Source of the DNA: Bradyrhizobium ivorense
GTDB taxonomy: Bacteria > Pseudomonadota > Alphaproteobacteria > Rhizobiales > Xanthobacteraceae
DNA: 64,000 nucleotides
Direction: 5' to 3'
Assembly: GCF_900696085.1 (NCBI RefSeq)
Contig: NZ_CAADFC020000016.1
Span: 186,001 to 250,000, forward strand
Part shown: piece after piece, positions 33,829 to 42,473 of the stretch
How the letters are laid out: each line of letters starts with the position of its first letter
Position numbering within the stretch: position 1 is the stretch's first letter
Position numbers and translations under genes: made by a program
Notes under the pieces: model-generated
Seen by the model: the letters and a program-made list of their open reading frames with translations, nothing else
Databases searched by the model: none
What the model was told of the DNA's origin: nothing

Positions 33829-33858
33829 CTCGCCGCCTAATCCTCGAAGGCTGTTGCT

Positions 33859-33942
33859 CGTCATTGCGAGGAGCGAAGCGACGAAGCAATCCATTCCTCC
33901 ATGCGGGGATAGATGGATTGCTTCGCTGCGCTCGCAATGACG
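33859..33942. repeat. Dispersed inverted repeat, family R1
   Basis: CGTCATTGCGAGGAGCGAAG and CGCTGCGCTCGCAATGACG face each other. It lies between mmsA and the acyl-CoA dehydrogenase gene, so it may separate or attenuate transcription within the valine run. Confidence 0.9.
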
Positions 33943-33956
33943 GCCAGGCTACACCA

Positions 33957-35453
33957 TCACTTCATCGTCGGGATCGAGAACTCCGCACCCTCCTTGACGC
34001 CGGACGGCCAGCGCGAGGTCACCGTCTTGGTCTTGGTGTAGAAGCGGATCGAATCCGGACCGTGCTGGTTGAGGTCGCCGAAGCCCGACTTCTTCCAGCC
34101 GCCGAAGGTGTAATAGGCGATCGGCACCGGGATCGGCACGTTGATGCCGACCATGCCGACATTCACCTTCGCGGCGAAGTCGCGCGCGGCGTCGCCGTCG
34201 CGGGTGAAGATCGCAACGCCGTTGCCGTAGTCATGCTCGGACGGCAGCGCCAGCGCCTCGTGGTAGTCGTGCGCGCGCACCACCGAGAGCACCGGGCCAA
34301 AGATCTCTTCCTTGTAGATCCGCATGTCCTTGGTGACGTTGTCGAACAGCGAACCGCCGAGATAGAAGCCCTTCTCGTAGCCCTGCATCTTGAAGCCGCG
34401 GCCGTCGACCGCGAGCGTCGCGCCTTCCTTGATGCCGATGTCGATGTAGTTCTTGACCTTCTCGACCGCCTCGCGCGTCACCAGCGGGCCGTAATCGGCC
34501 GACGGATCGACCGAGGTGCCGATCTTGAGCGACTCGACGCGCGGGATCAGCTTTTCCATCAGCCGGTCGGCGGTGGTCTTGCCGACGGGGACGGCGACCG
34601 ACACCGCCATGCAGCGCTCGCCGGCCGAGCCGTAGCCGGCGCCGATCAGCGCGTCGACGGTCTGGTCCATGTCGGCGTCGGGCATCACAATGGCGTGGTT
34701 CTTGGCACCGCCGAAGCACTGGCAGCGCTTGCCGGTCTGCGCCGCGCGCTCATAGATGTACTGCGCGATCGGGGTCGAGCCGACGAAGCCGATCGCCTTG
34801 ATATCGGGGTCGTCGAGGATGGCGTCGACCGCCTCCTTGTCGCCGTTGACGACGTTGAGGATGCCGGGCGGCAGGCCAGCCTCGATCATCAGCTCGGCGA
34901 GCTTCATCGGCACGCCAGGATCGCGCTCCGACGGTTTTAGGATGAACGCGTTGCCGCAGGCGATCGCCGGCGCAAATTTCCACATCGGGATCATCGCCGG
35001 GAAATTGAACGGCGTGATGCCGGCGACCACTCCCAGGGGCTGGCGCAGCGAATAGATGTCGATGCCGGGGCCGGCGCCCTCGGTGTACTCACCCTTCATC
35101 AGATGCGGGATGCCACAGGCGAACTCGGCGACTTCGAGGCCGCGCTGGATGTCGCCCTTGGCGTCGGGGACAGTCTTGCCGTGCTCGCGCGCGAGCAGCT
35201 CGGCGAGCTTGTCATAGTCGCGCTGCACCAGCTCGACGAACTTCATCATGACGCGGGCGCGGCGCTGCGGGTTGGTCGCGGCCCATTCGCCCTGCGCCGC
35301 CCTGGCGTTCTCGACCGCGGCGCGGACTTCGGCCTTGGAGGCCAGCGCCACCTTGGCCTGGACCTCGCCGGTCATCGGCTCGAAGACGTCGGCCGTGCGG
35401 CCCGACGTACCCTTGACCTCCTTGCCACCGATGAAATGTCCGACTGAGCGCAT
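33957..35453 (-). CDS. mmsA: CoA-acylating methylmalonate-semialdehyde dehydrogenase
   Basis: A 498-residue aldehyde dehydrogenase converting methylmalonate semialdehyde to propionyl-CoA, CO2 and NADH. PFNFPAMIPMWKFAPAIACGN (core PFNFPAMIPMW, near 155), FVGSTPIAQYIYERAA near 235, and the catalytic Cys in GSAGERCMAVSVAV near 285 are typical of MmsA; EEIFGPVLSVVR lies near 390. GGGAGGT at 6 nt supports ATG 35453. Divergent from a LysR gene, the likely regulator. Confidence 0.96.
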   Translation of the reverse strand: MRSVGHFIGGKEVKGTSGRTADVFEPMTGEVQAKVALASKAEVRAAVENARAAQGEWAATNPQRRARVMMKFVELVQRDYDKLAELLAREHGKTVPDAKGDIQRGLEVAEFACGIPHLMKGEYTEGAGPGIDIYSLRQPLGVVAGITPFNFPAMIPMWKFAPAIACGNAFILKPSERDPGVPMKLAELMIEAGLPPGILNVVNGDKEAVDAILDDPDIKAIGFVGSTPIAQYIYERAAQTGKRCQCFGGAKNHAIVMPDADMDQTVDALIGAGYGSAGERCMAVSVAVPVGKTTADRLMEKLIPRVESLKIGTSVDPSADYGPLVTREAVEKVKNYIDIGIKEGATLAVDGRGFKMQGYEKGFYLGGSLFDNVTKDMRIYKEEIFGPVLSVVRAHDYHEALALPSEHDYGNGVAIFTRDGDAARDFAAKVNVGMVGINVPIPVPIAYYTFGGWKKSGFGDLNQHGPDSIRFYTKTKTVTSRWPSGVKEGAEFSIPTMK

Positions 35454-35574
35454 GAATAACCTCCCTCTGGGGACCTGAATCGCCGCTTCCAGCGGCAGGA
35501 TCGCTTTACAAACTCTATTGACCCTGCATTTTACAGGATACAAGTCCGATAAATTGCACCATAGATGTGCGGAA

Positions 35575-36513
35575 ATGCTGGATCAAGGCGGCGGCACCAT
35601 CGACTGGGACGACTTCCGTTTCGTGCTGGCCATCGTGCGCGGCGGGTCGGTTTCGGCTGCCGCCAAGCAGCTCGGCGTCGATCATGCCACAGTGATCCGG
35701 CGTGTCGACCGGCTGGAGCGCCACCTCTCGGCAAAACTGTTTGATCGCCGCAAGACCGGCTACTTGCTGACGGAAGCCGGCCAGCGCGTCGCCGACAGCG
35801 CCGAGGCGATGGAATCCACCATCGTCGCCAACCAGGAGGCGGTCGGCGGCTCGCGGGCGCATCTCACCGGCACGGTGCGGATCGGGGCGCCCGACGGCTT
35901 CGGCAGCCACTTCCTGGCCTCGCGGCTGGTCAAGTTCACCGAGCGGTATCCCGATCTCGATCTGCAGCTGGTCGCCACCGCGCGGCTGTTCTCGCTCTCC
36001 AAGCGCGAGGCCGATATCGCCATCAGCCTGACCATGCCGAAGGAAGGCCGCATCGTCGGCCGCAAGCTCCTGGACTACACGCTCGGGCTTTATGCCGCAC
36101 CGGCCTATCTCGCCAAGGCGCCTGATATCGCCGCGCGCGCCGATCTGTCAAAGCACCGCTTCGTCGGCTACATCGAGGAATTGCTGTTCACGCCGGAACT
36201 GGACTATCTGCCGCAGGTCTCGCCAAAGATTTCCGCCAAATTCCGCAGCGCCAATCTGATCGCGCAGCTCAACGCCACCATCGCCGGCTTCGGCATCGCC
36301 GTGCTGCCGCACTTCATGGCGACGGCGCATCCGGAGCTGGTGCCGGTGCTGCCCGACGAGGTGCGGATCTCCCGCACCTTCTGGCTCCTGATGCACGCCG
36401 ACAGCAAGGACCTGGCGCGCATCCGCGCGGTGGCGGATTACATCTACGAGACGGTGGAAGCCGAGCGGGCGTTGTTTGGGGGAAGTGTAACTCCATCCAC
36501 CCCGTCATCCTGA
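35575..36513 (+). CDS. LysR-family transcriptional regulator, likely of the mms/valine genes
   Basis: A 312-residue LTTR. HTH: FRFVLAIVRGGSVSAAAKQLGVDHATVIRRVDRLE (key motif GSVSAAAKQLGVDHATVIRR), then a short-form effector domain with LDLQLVATARLFSLSKREADIAI. It belongs to the LTTR type that lacks a long N-terminus. The start is placed at ATG 35575; 19 in-frame codons upstream are unlikely because they cover the shared promoter. Divergent from mmsA by 121 bp, which implies control of that gene. Confidence 0.88.
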   Translation: MLDQGGGTIDWDDFRFVLAIVRGGSVSAAAKQLGVDHATVIRRVDRLERHLSAKLFDRRKTGYLLTEAGQRVADSAEAMESTIVANQEAVGGSRAHLTGTVRIGAPDGFGSHFLASRLVKFTERYPDLDLQLVATARLFSLSKREADIAISLTMPKEGRIVGRKLLDYTLGLYAAPAYLAKAPDIAARADLSKHRFVGYIEELLFTPELDYLPQVSPKISAKFRSANLIAQLNATIAGFGIAVLPHFMATAHPELVPVLPDEVRISRTFWLLMHADSKDLARIRAVADYIYETVEAERALFGGSVTPSTPSS

Positions 36514-36630
36514 GGTGCGAGCCTTGCGGCGCACTTGCGCCGCTGGGCGAGCCTCGAAGGATGAATCGGCCCGGCTGGTGGCCGCCGATCCTTCGAGGGC
36601 CGCTGAAGAAGCGGCCACCTCAGGATGACG
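36503..36630. repeat. Dispersed inverted repeat, family R2
   Basis: CGTCATCCTGAGGTGCGAGC and GCGGCCACCTCAGGATGACG are facing arms, with GAGCCTCGAAGGATG and GATCCTTCGAGGGCC inside. Overlaps the last codons of the LysR gene and separates it from the convergent TetR gene. Confidence 0.9.
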
Positions 36631-36672
36631 GGTCTGGCTTTTGAGCGCGCTGCGCCAGTCCAGCTCGACGGC

Positions 36673-37287
36673 TTAATTCACCTTCTTCTTCGCCGGCGCT
36701 TTCGCCGCCGGCGCGGCGCGGCCGAGCACCGCCTCGCGGCCGGCGCCCAAAATCTCGTCCGACAATTCGCCGGTGCCCGCGATCCGCGACATCACGATGG
36801 TGCCCATCATGGTGGCCAGCACACCCATCGCCTGCTTGCGCGCGGCCTTGCGCGGCACGTCGACGATCTGGTCGGCGATCATGTCGATCATCTGCTCGAG
36901 CTTGAGCGCAAACGCCTTGCGGGTCTTCGGGCTCTCGCGGGCGATCTCGGCGCCGAGCGACGGCACCGCGCAGCCCTGGCCCGGATCGTCGCGGTGAGCC
37001 GCGGTCAGGTAGCCGTCGACGACGGTGGCCAGCCGCTTCTCCGGCGCCACATCGGCGGTGACCTTGCGCCAGCGCTCGGTGGCGCGGTCCATCGCATAAT
37101 TGAAGGCCTCGATCACCAACGCCTCGCGCGAATCGAAATGCGCGTAGAAGCCGCCATGGGTCAGCCCGGCGTCCTTCATCAAATCGGCAACGCCGATGCC
37201 GTGGGCGCCCTTCTCGCGCAGCCGGGTTGCGGCCTTGCGCACGATCCGCGCGTGGGTCTCCTGCTTGTGTTCCTTGGAATAGCGCAT
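36673..37287 (-). CDS. TetR/AcrR-family transcriptional regulator
   Basis: A 204-residue repressor. HTH at about 8-55: TRLREKGAHGIGVADLMKDAGLTHGGFYAHFDSREAL (recognition part DLMKDAGLTHGGFYAHF). The C-terminal ligand domain is of the TetR_C_33/AcuR-like type with CAVPSLGAEIARESPKTR. Ends in a Lys/Pro/Ala tail (APAKKKVN). Upstream, 66 bp away, lies a thioesterase gene on the same strand; the two may share a regulon. Confidence 0.9.
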   Translation of the reverse strand: MRYSKEHKQETHARIVRKAATRLREKGAHGIGVADLMKDAGLTHGGFYAHFDSREALVIEAFNYAMDRATERWRKVTADVAPEKRLATVVDGYLTAAHRDDPGQGCAVPSLGAEIARESPKTRKAFALKLEQMIDMIADQIVDVPRKAARKQAMGVLATMMGTIVMSRIAGTGELSDEILGAGREAVLGRAAPAAKAPAKKKVN

Positions 37288-37353
37288 GCCACTCTCATGA
37301 AATGTTTCTAATCATATAATAGCAGATGTACGGCGGAAAAGCTCCAGCTATTT

Positions 37354-37890
37354 CTATTTCGCCTTGGCCGGCTCGCCGACCATGGAAAAGGTCGCGGTTG
37401 CGTGCACTGCGAGATTGCCCTTGCCGTCGCGCACGAAGCCCTCGGTATAGCTGGTCTGGCGGCCGAGCTTGATGATCTTGCCCTCGGCGGTGATGGTTCC
37501 CGAGCGCACCGACAGCGGGCGCAGATAGGCCAGCTTGAGGTCCAGCGTCACCGAGGTCTGCCCCGCCGGCAGCATGGTCGAGATGGCGCAGCCCATGGCG
37601 GTGTCGAGCAGCGCCGCCGCGGTGGCGCCGTGCAAGAGGCCAATGGTGTTTTCGAGGCTCTCGTGCGGCTCGAGTTCCATCACGATCCGCCCCTCCTCGA
37701 CCACGCTCATGCGCAGACCGATCAGCCTGGCCATCGGCGGCGGCGGCAGAACGCCGTCGCGGATCGCCCGCATCGCCTCGATGCCCGACATCGGCGCCGC
37801 CGCCTGCGCGGCCGGCCCCGGCGCCTGCCACTCCACCACGCGCACGCGCAGCAGGTCGGGCGAAAACAGGTCGGTGGTCTCCGCGGTCAT
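37354..37890 (-). CDS. PaaI-family acyl-CoA thioesterase
   Basis: A 178-residue hotdog thioesterase. The core HGATAAALLDTAMGCAISTML (catalytic part GLLHGATAAALLDTAMG, near 83-99) has the HG-x-x-x-x-x-x-D pattern of the PaaI group, followed by VTLDLKLAYLRPL. An N-terminal extension of about 30 residues is not part of the fold. Cytosolic. It is divergent from an enoyl-CoA hydratase gene, with a palindrome between them. Confidence 0.87.
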   Translation of the reverse strand: MTAETTDLFSPDLLRVRVVEWQAPGPAAQAAAPMSGIEAMRAIRDGVLPPPPMARLIGLRMSVVEEGRIVMELEPHESLENTIGLLHGATAAALLDTAMGCAISTMLPAGQTSVTLDLKLAYLRPLSVRSGTITAEGKIIKLGRQTSYTEGFVRDGKGNLAVHATATFSMVGEPAKAK

Positions 37891-37903
37891 GACGGCTCCA
37901 TTG

Positions 37904-37921
37904 GAATGATGATCATAATTC
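37904..37921. promoter_or_regulatory. Near-perfect palindrome between the thioesterase and hydratase genes
   Basis: GAATGATGATCATAATTC: 8 of 9 base pairs match, centred on TGATCA. It lies 13 bp upstream of the thioesterase start, a good position for a repressor site, perhaps for the nearby TetR protein. Confidence 0.45.
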
Positions 37922-38023
37922 TATCGGAGCGCTCCGTCCGGCGCAACCTTGGCGCCGCTCCCTTGACAAAGCCGTGCCTTGTCCGGGACATGGCGCGATC
38001 AACTCCGGCGCCGGGACCATTCC

Positions 38024-38794
38024 ATGGACATGCTCAATCCCCATTGCGGCATCGACCGCGACTTAAGAGGCGTCGTCCGCCTGACCATCTGCGACGCCGG
38101 CAAGCTGAACATCGTCAGCTCTGCGGTGACCGACGGCGTCCGCGCCGGCTTCGAGCATCTGGCGTCCGATCCGACGATCCGTGCGGTGATCCTCGCCGGC
38201 GAGAGCGAGCGCAGCATGATCGGCGGCGCCGACATCAAGGAAATGGCGAAGCTCGATCAGAAGTCCGCCGAGGCATTCATCACCCGGCTGCGCGACCTCT
38301 GCGAGGCGATACGAAAGTTTCCGGCGCCGGTGATTGCCCGCCTGCCCGGCTGGTGTCTCGGCGGCGGCCTCGAGGTTGCGGCGGCCTGCGACGTCCGCAT
38401 TGCGGCGCATGATGCGATGTTCGGCATGCCCGAGGTGCGCGTCGGCATCCCCTCGGTGATCCACGCCGCGCTGCTGCCGCGCCTGATCGGCTGGGGCCGC
38501 GCCCGCTGGCTGATGATGACCGCGGAGAACATCGACGCCCCGACCGCGCTGGCCTGGGGCCTGGTCGACACGGTGGCAAAGCCTGGCGGCCTCAATGAGG
38601 CCGTCGAGCACACGGTCAAGGCGCTGCTGGAATGCGGCCCCGAGGCGCTGCGCATCCAGAAGGATCTGCTGCGGCAATGGGAAGAGTTGCCGCTGACCGA
38701 GTCGGTCAACCTCAGCGTCGGCGTGTTCGGAAAGTCCTTCCTGACCGGCGAGCCGCAGCGCCTGCTGCGGGGGTTTCTGGACCGGAAGCGATAG
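38024..38794 (+). CDS. Enoyl-CoA hydratase/isomerase-family protein
   Basis: A 256-residue crotonase. SERSMIGGADIKEMAKL and LPGWCLGGGLEVAAACDVRIA form the two oxyanion-hole segments (key: GGADIKEM and GWCLGGGLEVAAACD), with GMPEVRVGIPSVIHAALLPRLIG near 137. One of the usual catalytic Glu positions is present (GMPEV). It could hydrate methacrylyl-CoA or act in another beta-oxidation route. Two ATGs (38024 and 38030) are possible. Confidence 0.87.
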   Translation: MDMLNPHCGIDRDLRGVVRLTICDAGKLNIVSSAVTDGVRAGFEHLASDPTIRAVILAGESERSMIGGADIKEMAKLDQKSAEAFITRLRDLCEAIRKFPAPVIARLPGWCLGGGLEVAAACDVRIAAHDAMFGMPEVRVGIPSVIHAALLPRLIGWGRARWLMMTAENIDAPTALAWGLVDTVAKPGGLNEAVEHTVKALLECGPEALRIQKDLLRQWEELPLTESVNLSVGVFGKSFLTGEPQRLLRGFLDRKR

Positions 38795-38807
38795 CGGTCA
38801 GGCACTT

Positions 38808-38895
38808 GTAGCCCGGATGCAGCGCAGCGCAATCCGGGGCCGCGTTGTCCGCGGATCGACTTGCCCCGGATTGCGCTCCGCTCCATCCGGGCTAC
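38808..38895. repeat. Dispersed inverted repeat, family R8
   Basis: GTAGCCCGGATGCAGCGCAG and GCTCCGCTCCATCCGGGCTAC (last arm read in two parts: GCTCCGCTCC, ATCCGGGCTAC) face each other between two convergent genes. Confidence 0.9.
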
Positions 38896-38902
38896 GCTTG
38901 CC

Positions 38903-40315
38903 TTATCCCGACACCGGAATCTCGATCGCCACCAGCGTGCCGCAGTTCGGCTTGCTGTCCAGTTCGATACGCCCGCTGAGCGACGACACGACGATGTTAA
39001 ACACGACGTGCAGTCCGAGGCCGATATTGCCCCTTTCCCGTCCGGTGGTGACGAACGGATCGAACACGCGCCCCTGCATATCGCTTGGAATTCCAATTCC
39101 CCTATCGGCACAAACGATCCGCACCGCGGTCGGCTCCGGTTGCGAGACCGTCACCATGAAGACGCCTCCTTTGCCGTCCGGATAGGCGTGCGCCGCCGCG
39201 TTGAAGGCGAGGTTGCTGATCACCTGCGCCAGCGCACCCGGATAGCTGTTGAGGATGATCCCCTGCGGGCAGGTGACGTCGACGATCAAGCCCTGGCGCG
39301 ACAGCAATGGCCCGAGCTTTGCGACGAGCTCTGAAAGCCATCCCCCGAGTTCGAACGTATGGCTCTCCTCGTCGGCCTGGTGGATGGCGACCTGCTTGAA
39401 GCTGTGCACCATCTCGGACGCCCGATGCAGGTTTTCAAAGGTGATCCGCAGCCCCTCCCCCAGCCGTCCAATGCCTTTCATCAGGTCGGACCGCCGGACC
39501 GCAGTGCCATTCAGGGTGCGGGCGATGGTGCGAAGGTCGGTCTCCATGGCCGTGGACGTGGTCAGCGCGAGGCCGAGCGGCGTGCTCACCTCGTGCGCGA
39601 CCCCGGCGACGAGTTGTCCGAGCGAAGCGAGCTTCTCGGCCTGGACGAGATGCGATTGGGTCGCGTGCAGCTCGCGCAGCGAGGCCTCCGAGCGTTCCTT
39701 CTCCTGCTTCAGGGCCTCGGCAGTGCGGAACTGCCTGCGCGCGCGAAACTCGCGGGCGGCGACGGCATAGAGCGACAGCGCGTAGGCGTTGCAGACCAGC
39801 GAATGGTTGATGAAACGCAGCCCTGCCGGCAAGGCGGGGGCAAAGGATTCAGCGATGCACAGGGCGATCCAGGTCGCGAAACAGAACACGGCCAGCGAGC
39901 CGACCCGCAGCGGCAGCATGGTCGAGACGAACAGGATCACCATGATCATGCCGGGCGCGGCGTAGGTGAACCCCGAGGGCAGCACGAGATAGACGCTCGG
40001 CAGCACGCAGCCCGGAACCACGCAATAGACCAGGAAGATGGTTTCGGCCCAGCTCTTCGCCGCCGGAACCGAAAGCAGCAAGGTCAGCGGCAGCAGCACG
40101 AACAGCGCGGTTCCACCGCGGATCGCCAGCGTGGTCGACACGACTTCGGGGTAAAGCACCCAGTCCCAGAAGGCATATCCGGCGTAGGTGAGCACACCGA
40201 GCAGCATCGCTACCTGGGTCCAGCCGATATTGCCCCGCACATACTGGTCGACGAACCGGCGCTCTTCGACGACGTCTTCAAAGCGCAGTCCAAGGCGGGT
40301 CAAAAGGCCATGCAT
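38903..40315 (-). CDS. Membrane-bound sensor histidine kinase, orphan
   Basis: A 470-residue kinase. Five or six transmembrane helices (about 33-50, 62-84, 92-110, 120-137, 141-157, 168-187) form a sensor without a large periplasmic domain. A coiled coil (about 190-230) follows, then the H-box VAGVAHEVSTPLG with H241, the N-box ISNLAFNAAAHAYP, G1 CADRGIGIP and G2 GLGLHVVFNIV. HEVSTP instead of HEIRTP/HELNTP is characteristic of a subgroup of HWE-unrelated HisKA-like kinases. No response regulator gene is within the window. Confidence 0.9.
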   Translation of the reverse strand: MHGLLTRLGLRFEDVVEERRFVDQYVRGNIGWTQVAMLLGVLTYAGYAFWDWVLYPEVVSTTLAIRGGTALFVLLPLTLLLSVPAAKSWAETIFLVYCVVPGCVLPSVYLVLPSGFTYAAPGMIMVILFVSTMLPLRVGSLAVFCFATWIALCIAESFAPALPAGLRFINHSLVCNAYALSLYAVAAREFRARRQFRTAEALKQEKERSEASLRELHATQSHLVQAEKLASLGQLVAGVAHEVSTPLGLALTTSTAMETDLRTIARTLNGTAVRRSDLMKGIGRLGEGLRITFENLHRASEMVHSFKQVAIHQADEESHTFELGGWLSELVAKLGPLLSRQGLIVDVTCPQGIILNSYPGALAQVISNLAFNAAAHAYPDGKGGVFMVTVSQPEPTAVRIVCADRGIGIPSDMQGRVFDPFVTTGRERGNIGLGLHVVFNIVVSSLSGRIELDSKPNCGTLVAIEIPVSG

Positions 40316-40451
40316 TACGGGTATTGCGGGTGAAAAGGTCTCGGCACTGGAAAATGGAGCTCGGAAAATGATCTACGACAGCGGCGCCGCGCTGTCGCTG
40401 CCTTTTTGGTACATCCTTAGTGGAAGCGCGGCAACACGCCGCGCCCGCTCC

Positions 40452-40518
40452 CTCACCTTGCATTCGCCGGCGCGTGGGTCGGCCAGAGGTCGGCCCGCCA
40501 GTGCAGCGCGATGCCGAG
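40452..40518 (-). pseudogene. Duplicated 3' end of the neighbouring MFS transporter gene
   Basis: These 67 bases match 41210-41276, the last codons of the MFS gene at 41211, at 61 of 67 positions by my count. The copied part would encode about the last 20 residues (RADLWPTHAPANAR-like). It is a remnant of a local duplication around an R8 repeat and has no start. Confidence 0.7.
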
Positions 40519-40580
40519 CGGGGCCGATCATCCGGGATATCGCTTCGCTCATCCGGGCTACTTGCTTCTTGTATGATGCC

Positions 40581-40668
40581 GTAGCCCGGATGGAGCGCAG
40601 CGTAATCCGGGAACGCATGATCCGCGGATCGCGTTATCCCGGATTGCGCTCCGCTCCATCCGGGCTAC
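40581..40668. repeat. Dispersed inverted repeat, family R8
   Basis: GTAGCCCGGATGGAGCGCAG and GCTCCATCCGGGCTAC face each other around GATCCGCGGATC. Confidence 0.9.
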
Positions 40669-40727
40669 GCTTTTCAGTGCGTGGGAAACGGGACCATGAG
40701 GTCGCCTTCACATTGTCAGGCCCCACA

Positions 40728-41132
40728 ATGAAATATCCGAATTCGCAGTCCGTCATTCTCACCATCCTCGCGCTATGGATTCTGTGGAGCTTCGGGTTTC
40801 AAACCTTGTGGGCGCGATACGCCACCGAACTCGATGGCGTCGTCGTTTCCAGCCTGGATAAGCCGTCAAAAGGAGCCCCCAGATATGCGACCGAATACGT
40901 TGTTCGCGATGCGAGCAACCACGACACCCCCTATGTCGCAGGCCCAACCGACGCTTTCCTGGAGCGAAGCATTCCCGTCGGCAGCCGAATAGAAAAGAAA
41001 TGGGGTCAGCTGGGCTATCGGCTGGATGACCGGTGGCGGAGCTTCCCTGTCACTTTCTATTCAGCCGTCATGGGAGCGGCATTCTTCATGCTTTTCTGGG
41101 CGGCGCTCGTGCAGTGGCGGACCAGGGAATAG
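40728..41132 (+). CDS. Small membrane protein of unknown function, two transmembrane helices
   Basis: A 134-residue protein: helix 1 about residues 8-28 (SVILTILALWILWSFGFQTL), an extracytoplasmic domain of about 80 residues rich in charged and polar groups (ATEYVVRDASNHDTPYVAGP), helix 2 about 107-128 (FYSAVMGAAFFMLFWAALV). The shape recalls DUF3592-like proteins, but I do not recognise it firmly. GC content looks lower than in its neighbours. Start ATG 40728; no strong Shine-Dalgarno site. Confidence 0.65.
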   Translation: MKYPNSQSVILTILALWILWSFGFQTLWARYATELDGVVVSSLDKPSKGAPRYATEYVVRDASNHDTPYVAGPTDAFLERSIPVGSRIEKKWGQLGYRLDDRWRSFPVTFYSAVMGAAFFMLFWAALVQWRTRE

Positions 41133-41207
41133 CCCGCAGCCCGCATGAGCGGAGCGACATGCGGGATCAGTCGTCCCCGGATATCGCTTCGCTCATCCGG
41201 GCTACGC
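41133..41207. repeat. Partial R8 repeat
   Basis: TAGCCCGCAGCCCGCATGAG at the left and TCGCTCATCCGGGCTACGCG at the right, a diverged copy between two convergent genes. The right half also occurs at about 40530-40561. Confidence 0.7.
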
Positions 41208-41210
41208 GCC

Positions 41211-42473
41211 TCACCTTGCGTTCGCCGGCGCGTGGGTCGGCCACAGATCGGCGCGCCAGTGCAAGGCGATGCCGAGCATCGCGAGGAAGCCGGCGGCGGC
41301 GAGCAGCGTGCCGGTAGCGGTATAGCCGATCAGGTCGATCAGGCTGCCGGCGGCGAGCAGGCCGAGCGGCAGGCCGTAGATCACCATCATCCGCACGCCC
41401 ATCACCCGGCCGCGCAGATGCGCGCTGGCGTTGCGCATCAGCATCACGGCGGCGGCGATCATCGACATGCTCTGGGCGATGCCCGCCAGCACCAGGCAGG
41501 CCATCGCCACCGGCATGGTGCGGAGCTCGACGAACACCAAGAGCATCGCGTACCAGGCGAGCGTCGCGCCGATCAGAAGCCGCGCAATGCGCACGCCGCC
41601 GGCCATGCTGAGCGTGATCGAGCCGATCAGCGAGCCGACCGCAAAGCTTGCCGAGAGATAGCCGAGCCCGGTCTGGTCGGTCTGGAAGATGTCGCGCGCG
41701 ACATAGGGCAATAGGCCGTTGGTCAGCGGAAACGCGGTGAGATTGGCGAGGAACGCGACGCAGAGCGCGGCGCGCATGCCGGGGCCACTCCAGGCATAGA
41801 CGATGCCTTCCTTGAGGTCGCGCAGCAGCGTCGCGCTGAACGTGGCGCCCGCCGCGTGATCCGCCATGACATGGGTTTTCGCCGGCCGCCTCATGCAGAG
41901 CATCAGCACGGCGGCGATGAAATAGAAGCAGGTGATGCCGACATAGACGTAGCCGAGGCCGAGCGCGGCAAACAGCCCGGCGCCGGTCAGGGCGCCGGCG
42001 ATGCGCGCCGAATCCTGCGTGGTGCGCGCCAGGCTGATGGCGCCGACCAGCCGCTCGGGCGGCATGATGTCGGCGAGCAGCGCGCCGCGCACGCCGAGAT
42101 CCGACGGGCGGATCAGGCCCATCAGCGCGACGATGATCATGACATTGAGCGGCGCCAGGTGCCCGGTCAGCGCCATCGTCATGATGGTCCCTGCCAGCGC
42201 CGTGTAGGCAAAGCGCATCACCGCCAGGAGATCGCGGTGGCCCATGCGGTCGCCGATCATGCCGACCACCGGCGCGACCAGCGTGCCGACATATTGCAGC
42301 GAGGCGAGCACGGTCAGCAGCAGCACCGAGCCGGTCTCGACCATGATGTACCAGCCGAGCACCAGCGTCTCGACCTCGAACGCCCAGGAGGTGAGCAGGT
42401 CGGACGGCCACTGAAAGCGATAGCTGCGGATGCGAAATGGCGCGAGCGCGGATGTCCGCGTGGGCCCGCTCAA
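41211..42473 (-). CDS. MFS transporter (enterobactin-exporter-like DHA3 type)
   Basis: A 12-helix transporter of about 420 residues. FRIRSYRFQWPSDLLTSWAFEVETLVLGWYIMVETGS in helix 1 (core RFQWPSDLLTSWAFEVE) and the loop GMIGDRMGHRDLLAVMRF after helix 2 fit the DHA3/EntS-like group. The start is uncertain: no ATG or GTG in frame is close to the conserved region; TTG (complement of 42471-42473) is used, overlapping the stop codon of a 7-codon frame that has its own GGGAG and GTG. Its 3' end is duplicated at 40452. Confidence 0.8.
   Translation of the reverse strand: MSGPTRTSALAPFRIRSYRFQWPSDLLTSWAFEVETLVLGWYIMVETGSVLLLTVLASLQYVGTLVAPVVGMIGDRMGHRDLLAVMRFAYTALAGTIMTMALTGHLAPLNVMIIVALMGLIRPSDLGVRGALLADIMPPERLVGAISLARTTQDSARIAGALTGAGLFAALGLGYVYVGITCFYFIAAVLMLCMRRPAKTHVMADHAAGATFSATLLRDLKEGIVYAWSGPGMRAALCVAFLANLTAFPLTNGLLPYVARDIFQTDQTGLGYLSASFAVGSLIGSITLSMAGGVRIARLLIGATLAWYAMLLVFVELRTMPVAMACLVLAGIAQSMSMIAAAVMLMRNASAHLRGRVMGVRMMVIYGLPLGLLAAGSLIDLIGYTATGTLLAAAGFLAMLGIALHWRADLWPTHAPANAR

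Larger units (their letters stand above)
40316..40727. other. Intergenic region of about 410 bp with gene-tail duplicate and repeats
   Basis: Contains a 67-bp degenerate copy of the MFS 3' end (40452-40518), a partial R8 repeat (about 40526-40561) and a full R8 repeat (40581-40668). No complete gene was found. Confidence 0.65.
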
